Virus record (IMG/VR): IMGVR_UViG_3300034418_006012
Coordinates: 1-26,352 of that record
Direction: 5' to 3' (one strand)
DNA length: 26,352 nt
Source: a virus
Under the pieces are notes generated by a model. That model ran no database searches and was not told the origin of the DNA. It saw only the letters and a program-made list of their open reading frames with translations. Made by a program: the position numbers and the translations under genes. The stretch's first letter is position 1, and the number at the start of each line of letters is the position of its first letter. This document shows, piece after piece, positions 24,372 to 26,352 of the stretch.

Positions 24372-25469
24372 TTATTTAAGCCCTGCTAAACGTTTAATTT
24401 CAACAACATTATTATCGTTGGTTTCAACGCTGACCTTAGCAGATTTATCACCTGTCACTTCTTTACGATTCTCTGTAACCATTTGCTTTTCGGCTTTTGG
24501 TTGTGCAGAATTGTTTAGAACTGCTGGTAGATACTTATCAAATGCAGACTTCAGTTTCTCGGTCTGCACATTTTCCAAAAGCTGGCTCATTACTTCCTGC
24601 TTTTGCTTGTTCAAGGGTTTCATTAACTCGTTTAGAGTATCCTGACGCTCTTGACTTTCCTTAATCATGCGAATTTCACGGTCTTTTGATTCAACTAGTT
24701 GAGCCTTCTCATCAGCAGCAGCCTTGGCTTCTGTGATTTGTTGCTCTTTGTCTTCTAGTGCCTTCACAAGTTTAGCGATTTCCTTGTTCTCATTTAAGTG
24801 AGTAATAGCAAATTCACTGGCAAAGGCTTCGAATAGACGACGTCCAAAGTTGTTCTCGCGAGCAATTTGAATGTCTTCTTTTAGTTGAGTCAATTCAGAC
24901 TCTAGTTTCTTGCCTACAGACTCCTTGACAAGTGCAGCAGATTTAGCAACAAATTTGTCTTGTAGTTCAGCTAGTTTGGACTTGGCTTCTGCTACTAGAC
25001 GTACTTTTGTTTCTACTACGTCTTGCTTGTCTTTTGCAAACTCTTGAATTTCTTCTGCTAGAGCTTTGATTACAAACTGCTCAAGTTTCTGTGTAGATTC
25101 TTGTGCAACTTTGCGATCAGAGCGCAACTCTTTGATTTCTTCTGCTAGTTTTCCAACTAGAAATTTATCAAACTTGCCAGCGGCTTCTGTCATACGCTTG
25201 TTAAAACGTACACGGTCTGCTGCCAACTGTTGCTTTTCCTCAGCAAATTCTGTGAGTTCTGCTTGGAGACCTTCTGTGACCATCTTGTCTAGAGCTTCGA
25301 CCATTACGCTTTTATCGTGTTCATAGCGTGTAGAGAACTCATCGCGCATTTCTGTGCGAATTTGTTCACGTGCTTCATTAAGTTTGGATTCCCAGGCTTC
25401 ATTAATTGCAGTCTGAGTTTCTTCGTTAATGATACCACTGTCTACTAATGGTTTGATAGCATCAAACAT
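24372..25469 (-). CDS. gp22: Prohead core scaffolding protein, gp22-like
   Basis: A 365-residue, highly charged protein with long stretches of Glu, Lys, Gln and Ala expected to form coiled coils (for example residues about 45-190 and 230-310), as the inner scaffold of the T4 prohead does. It is placed between the protease gp21 and the capsid protein gp23 in the canonical order. Several L/I-x-E tripeptides (LTE in the first half; ITE near residue 245) are potential gp21 cut sites, in line with scaffold destruction during maturation. The C-terminus (EIKRLAGLK) is basic and could be the capsid-binding end (inference). A GGAG ribosome site lies about 8 bases before the ATG; the gap from gp21 is 14 bases. 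Length is somewhat above T4 gp22 (about 270). Confidence 0.87.
   Translation of the reverse strand: MFDAIKPLVDSGIINEETQTAINEAWESKLNEAREQIRTEMRDEFSTRYEHDKSVMVEALDKMVTEGLQAELTEFAEEKQQLAADRVRFNKRMTEAAGKFDKFLVGKLAEEIKELRSDRKVAQESTQKLEQFVIKALAEEIQEFAKDKQDVVETKVRLVAEAKSKLAELQDKFVAKSAALVKESVGKKLESELTQLKEDIQIARENNFGRRLFEAFASEFAITHLNENKEIAKLVKALEDKEQQITEAKAAADEKAQLVESKDREIRMIKESQERQDTLNELMKPLNKQKQEVMSQLLENVQTEKLKSAFDKYLPAVLNNSAQPKAEKQMVTENRKEVTGDKSAKVSVETNDNNVVEIKRLAGLK
24373..24380 (-). promoter_or_regulatory. Possible late promoter box before gp23 (CTTAAATA)
   Basis: CTTAAATA on the minus strand matches the T4 late box at 6 of 8 positions and overlaps the gp22 stop codon, 25 bases before the gp23 ATG. 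T4 gene 23 is likewise given a late promoter of its own just upstream. Weak by sequence alone. Confidence 0.35.
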
Positions 25470-25483
25470 GGATCATTCTCCTG

Positions 25484-26119
25484 TTATATTTTTAAGTCTT
25501 TGATGAGGCGCATTACTTCCTCACGCAAATACTTCTGTACCTTTTGATTAGCACCGGCATCTTTTGCCATTTCGAGCACCTTGTGTCCCCCACGCATATT
25601 CAATAAGCCTTCATAGACTGCTTTTGGATATGCGTTTGGAGCACTAGGCTGTGCTACAATATCAACTGTGACTATATCAAAGTCACTGACGTGTCCAGTA
25701 CCCTCGTTAACGTTACCGCTACCACGACTGCTTACGCCTAACTTCACACCTGATTCCAACATAGTTTGCACTAGTTGACCCATAGGTGTTGGAAGAACCT
25801 TTAATTTACCAAATCCGTTTGGACCGTCCATCCACATTTCTGTAATCATGTGACTGACACGATCTAGGTTAATTTTTAAATCGTCTGGGTGATCTACTTC
25901 ACCCAATACACTATAACCTTCTGTGATTTGCTTGTTAATATTACCTACAGCATCGGAAATTTCACTAACGGGGTATACTCTTTGGTTAGCGTTTTTAACA
26001 CCGCCCTGTATGAATATACCCTTCATATAGAGATTTTTACCTTTGCCGTCAGCGTTTGCCTCCGCTATAACTTCCATTCTAGCGTTGTCAAAGGTTAAAT
26101 GCTCTTTAAGTAGGTTCAT
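25484..26119 (-). CDS. gp21: Prohead core protease, gp21-like
   Basis: A 211-residue serine protease of the T4 gp21 / herpesvirus assemblin type, which cleaves scaffold and capsid precursors at L/I-x-E sites inside the prohead. The visible motifs are GVKNANQRVYP (41-50), the catalytic-His block GEVDHPD with His77, and the Ser block GVSSRGSG with Ser130/Ser131, followed by DFDIVTVDIVAQPSAPNAYP. The length is equal to T4 gp21 (about 212). The N-terminal ITE-like segments and the C-terminal basic helix (EEVMRLIKDLKI) fit a self-removing precursor (inference). Order gp21, gp22, gp23 on the same strand is canonical. The gap to the upstream gene is 13 bases. Confidence 0.93.
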   Translation of the reverse strand: MNLLKEHLTFDNARMEVIAEANADGKGKNLYMKGIFIQGGVKNANQRVYPVSEISDAVGNINKQITEGYSVLGEVDHPDDLKINLDRVSHMITEMWMDGPNGFGKLKVLPTPMGQLVQTMLESGVKLGVSSRGSGNVNEGTGHVSDFDIVTVDIVAQPSAPNAYPKAVYEGLLNMRGGHKVLEMAKDAGANQKVQKYLREEVMRLIKDLKI

Positions 26120-26132
26120 TAGTGATTATACC

Positions 26133-26352
26133 TTATACTTTACCTGCACCGGATACTTTTTTCATATCTGGCTTTGTGGTCATTCCCATGCTTGTACTCT
26201 TTGGTGTGGCTCCGCCTTTGTCCTCACCGCCTGCGTCGAAGTCAACTGCTTTACCGCCCATGTCGTTTTCGCCAGCAACTACAGACTCAGTGTTTGTACC
26301 TGCTTCTTCGCTTTCGACTGGGGAACCAACTTTTTCCAAGTATTCACGGATC
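26133..26352 (-). CDS. C-terminal part of a gene upstream of gp21 (possible prohead core component)
   Basis: The frame is open from the right edge (first complete codons I-R-E-Y-L-E-K-V-G) to the stop at 26133, about 72 residues. A TTG at 26339 could be read as a start but sits inside the open frame with no ribosome site, so I treat this as a truncated longer gene. The visible part is an acidic, Gly-rich, probably disordered region (VESEEAGTNTE, GGKAVDFDAGGEDKGG) with a basic end (KPDMKKVSGAGKV). In T4 the gene before gp21 region encodes prohead core proteins gp67/gp68, which are also small and charged. Position suggests the same here, but sequence does not prove it. Confidence 0.55.
   Translation of the reverse strand, partial: IREYLEKVGSPVESEEAGTNTESVVAGENDMGGKAVDFDAGGEDKGGATPKSTSMGMTTKPDMKKVSGAGKV

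Noticed and set aside
23288-25326. Plus-strand frames of 60 to 142 codons opposite gp23 and gp22
   Set aside because: They are shadows of well-recognised capsid and scaffold genes. Their Ser/Ala/Arg-rich composition is typical of antisense reading.
26133-26339. A complete 68-residue gene starting at TTG 26339
   Set aside because: The frame is open through the TTG to the window edge, and no ribosome site precedes it. A truncated longer gene is simpler.

Overview
The window is a piece of a T4-like (Tevenvirinae-related) myovirus genome. The prohead and capsid genes (gp21 protease, gp22 scaffold, gp23 major capsid protein) and a tail-completion protein of the gp15 type match that superfamily. 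The style of the other structural proteins, with modular fibres carrying N-terminal tail-attachment motifs and NATAAATA late promoters, is that of marine members such as cyanophages and pelagiphages. The host cannot be read from the sequence; a marine bacterium is an inference. The DNA is moderately AT-rich, genes are tightly packed (TAATG overlaps, gaps of about 1 to 30 bases), and I see no tRNA, integrase, transposase or CRISPR array.

Layout from left to right. (1) 1-217, minus strand: start of a small unknown gene running off the left edge, under a host-type sigma-70 promoter with an adjacent perfect inverted repeat. (2) 351-3960, plus strand: a three-gene overlapping late operon with a conserved structural protein, a gp15-like tail sheath terminator with a long C-terminal extension, and a Nudix hydrolase. 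(3) 3957-21638, minus strand: about 17.7 kb of adhesin and fibre genes. In transcription order these are a 3,710-residue repeat fibre, a 119-residue structural protein, a 962-residue IPT/Ig/three-LamG adhesin, an 898-residue repeat fibre and a 181-residue protein with an Mtd-type N-terminus. Three of these genes have a NATAAATA late promoter in the short gap before them. (4) 21749-22159, minus strand: a 136-residue structural protein closed by a strong intrinsic terminator. (5) 22283-23101, plus strand: a PfkB-family sugar/nucleoside kinase, a host-like metabolic gene with its own sigma-70 promoter and almost no leader. (6) 23163-26352, minus strand: gp23, gp22, gp21 and the end of an upstream gene.

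The late genes build the virion: gp21 and gp22 shape and process the gp23 head, the gp15-like protein caps the tail, and the fibre block supplies the host-contact apparatus. The kinase and the Nudix hydrolase are the only obvious metabolic enzymes. The most striking signal is in the fibre block. A 44-residue unit occurs about 39 times in one protein and about ten times in its neighbour, its protein sequence is kept while codons are extensively scrambled, and each gene has its own homogenised variant. A roughly 140-residue cassette is also shared five times between the two fibres.
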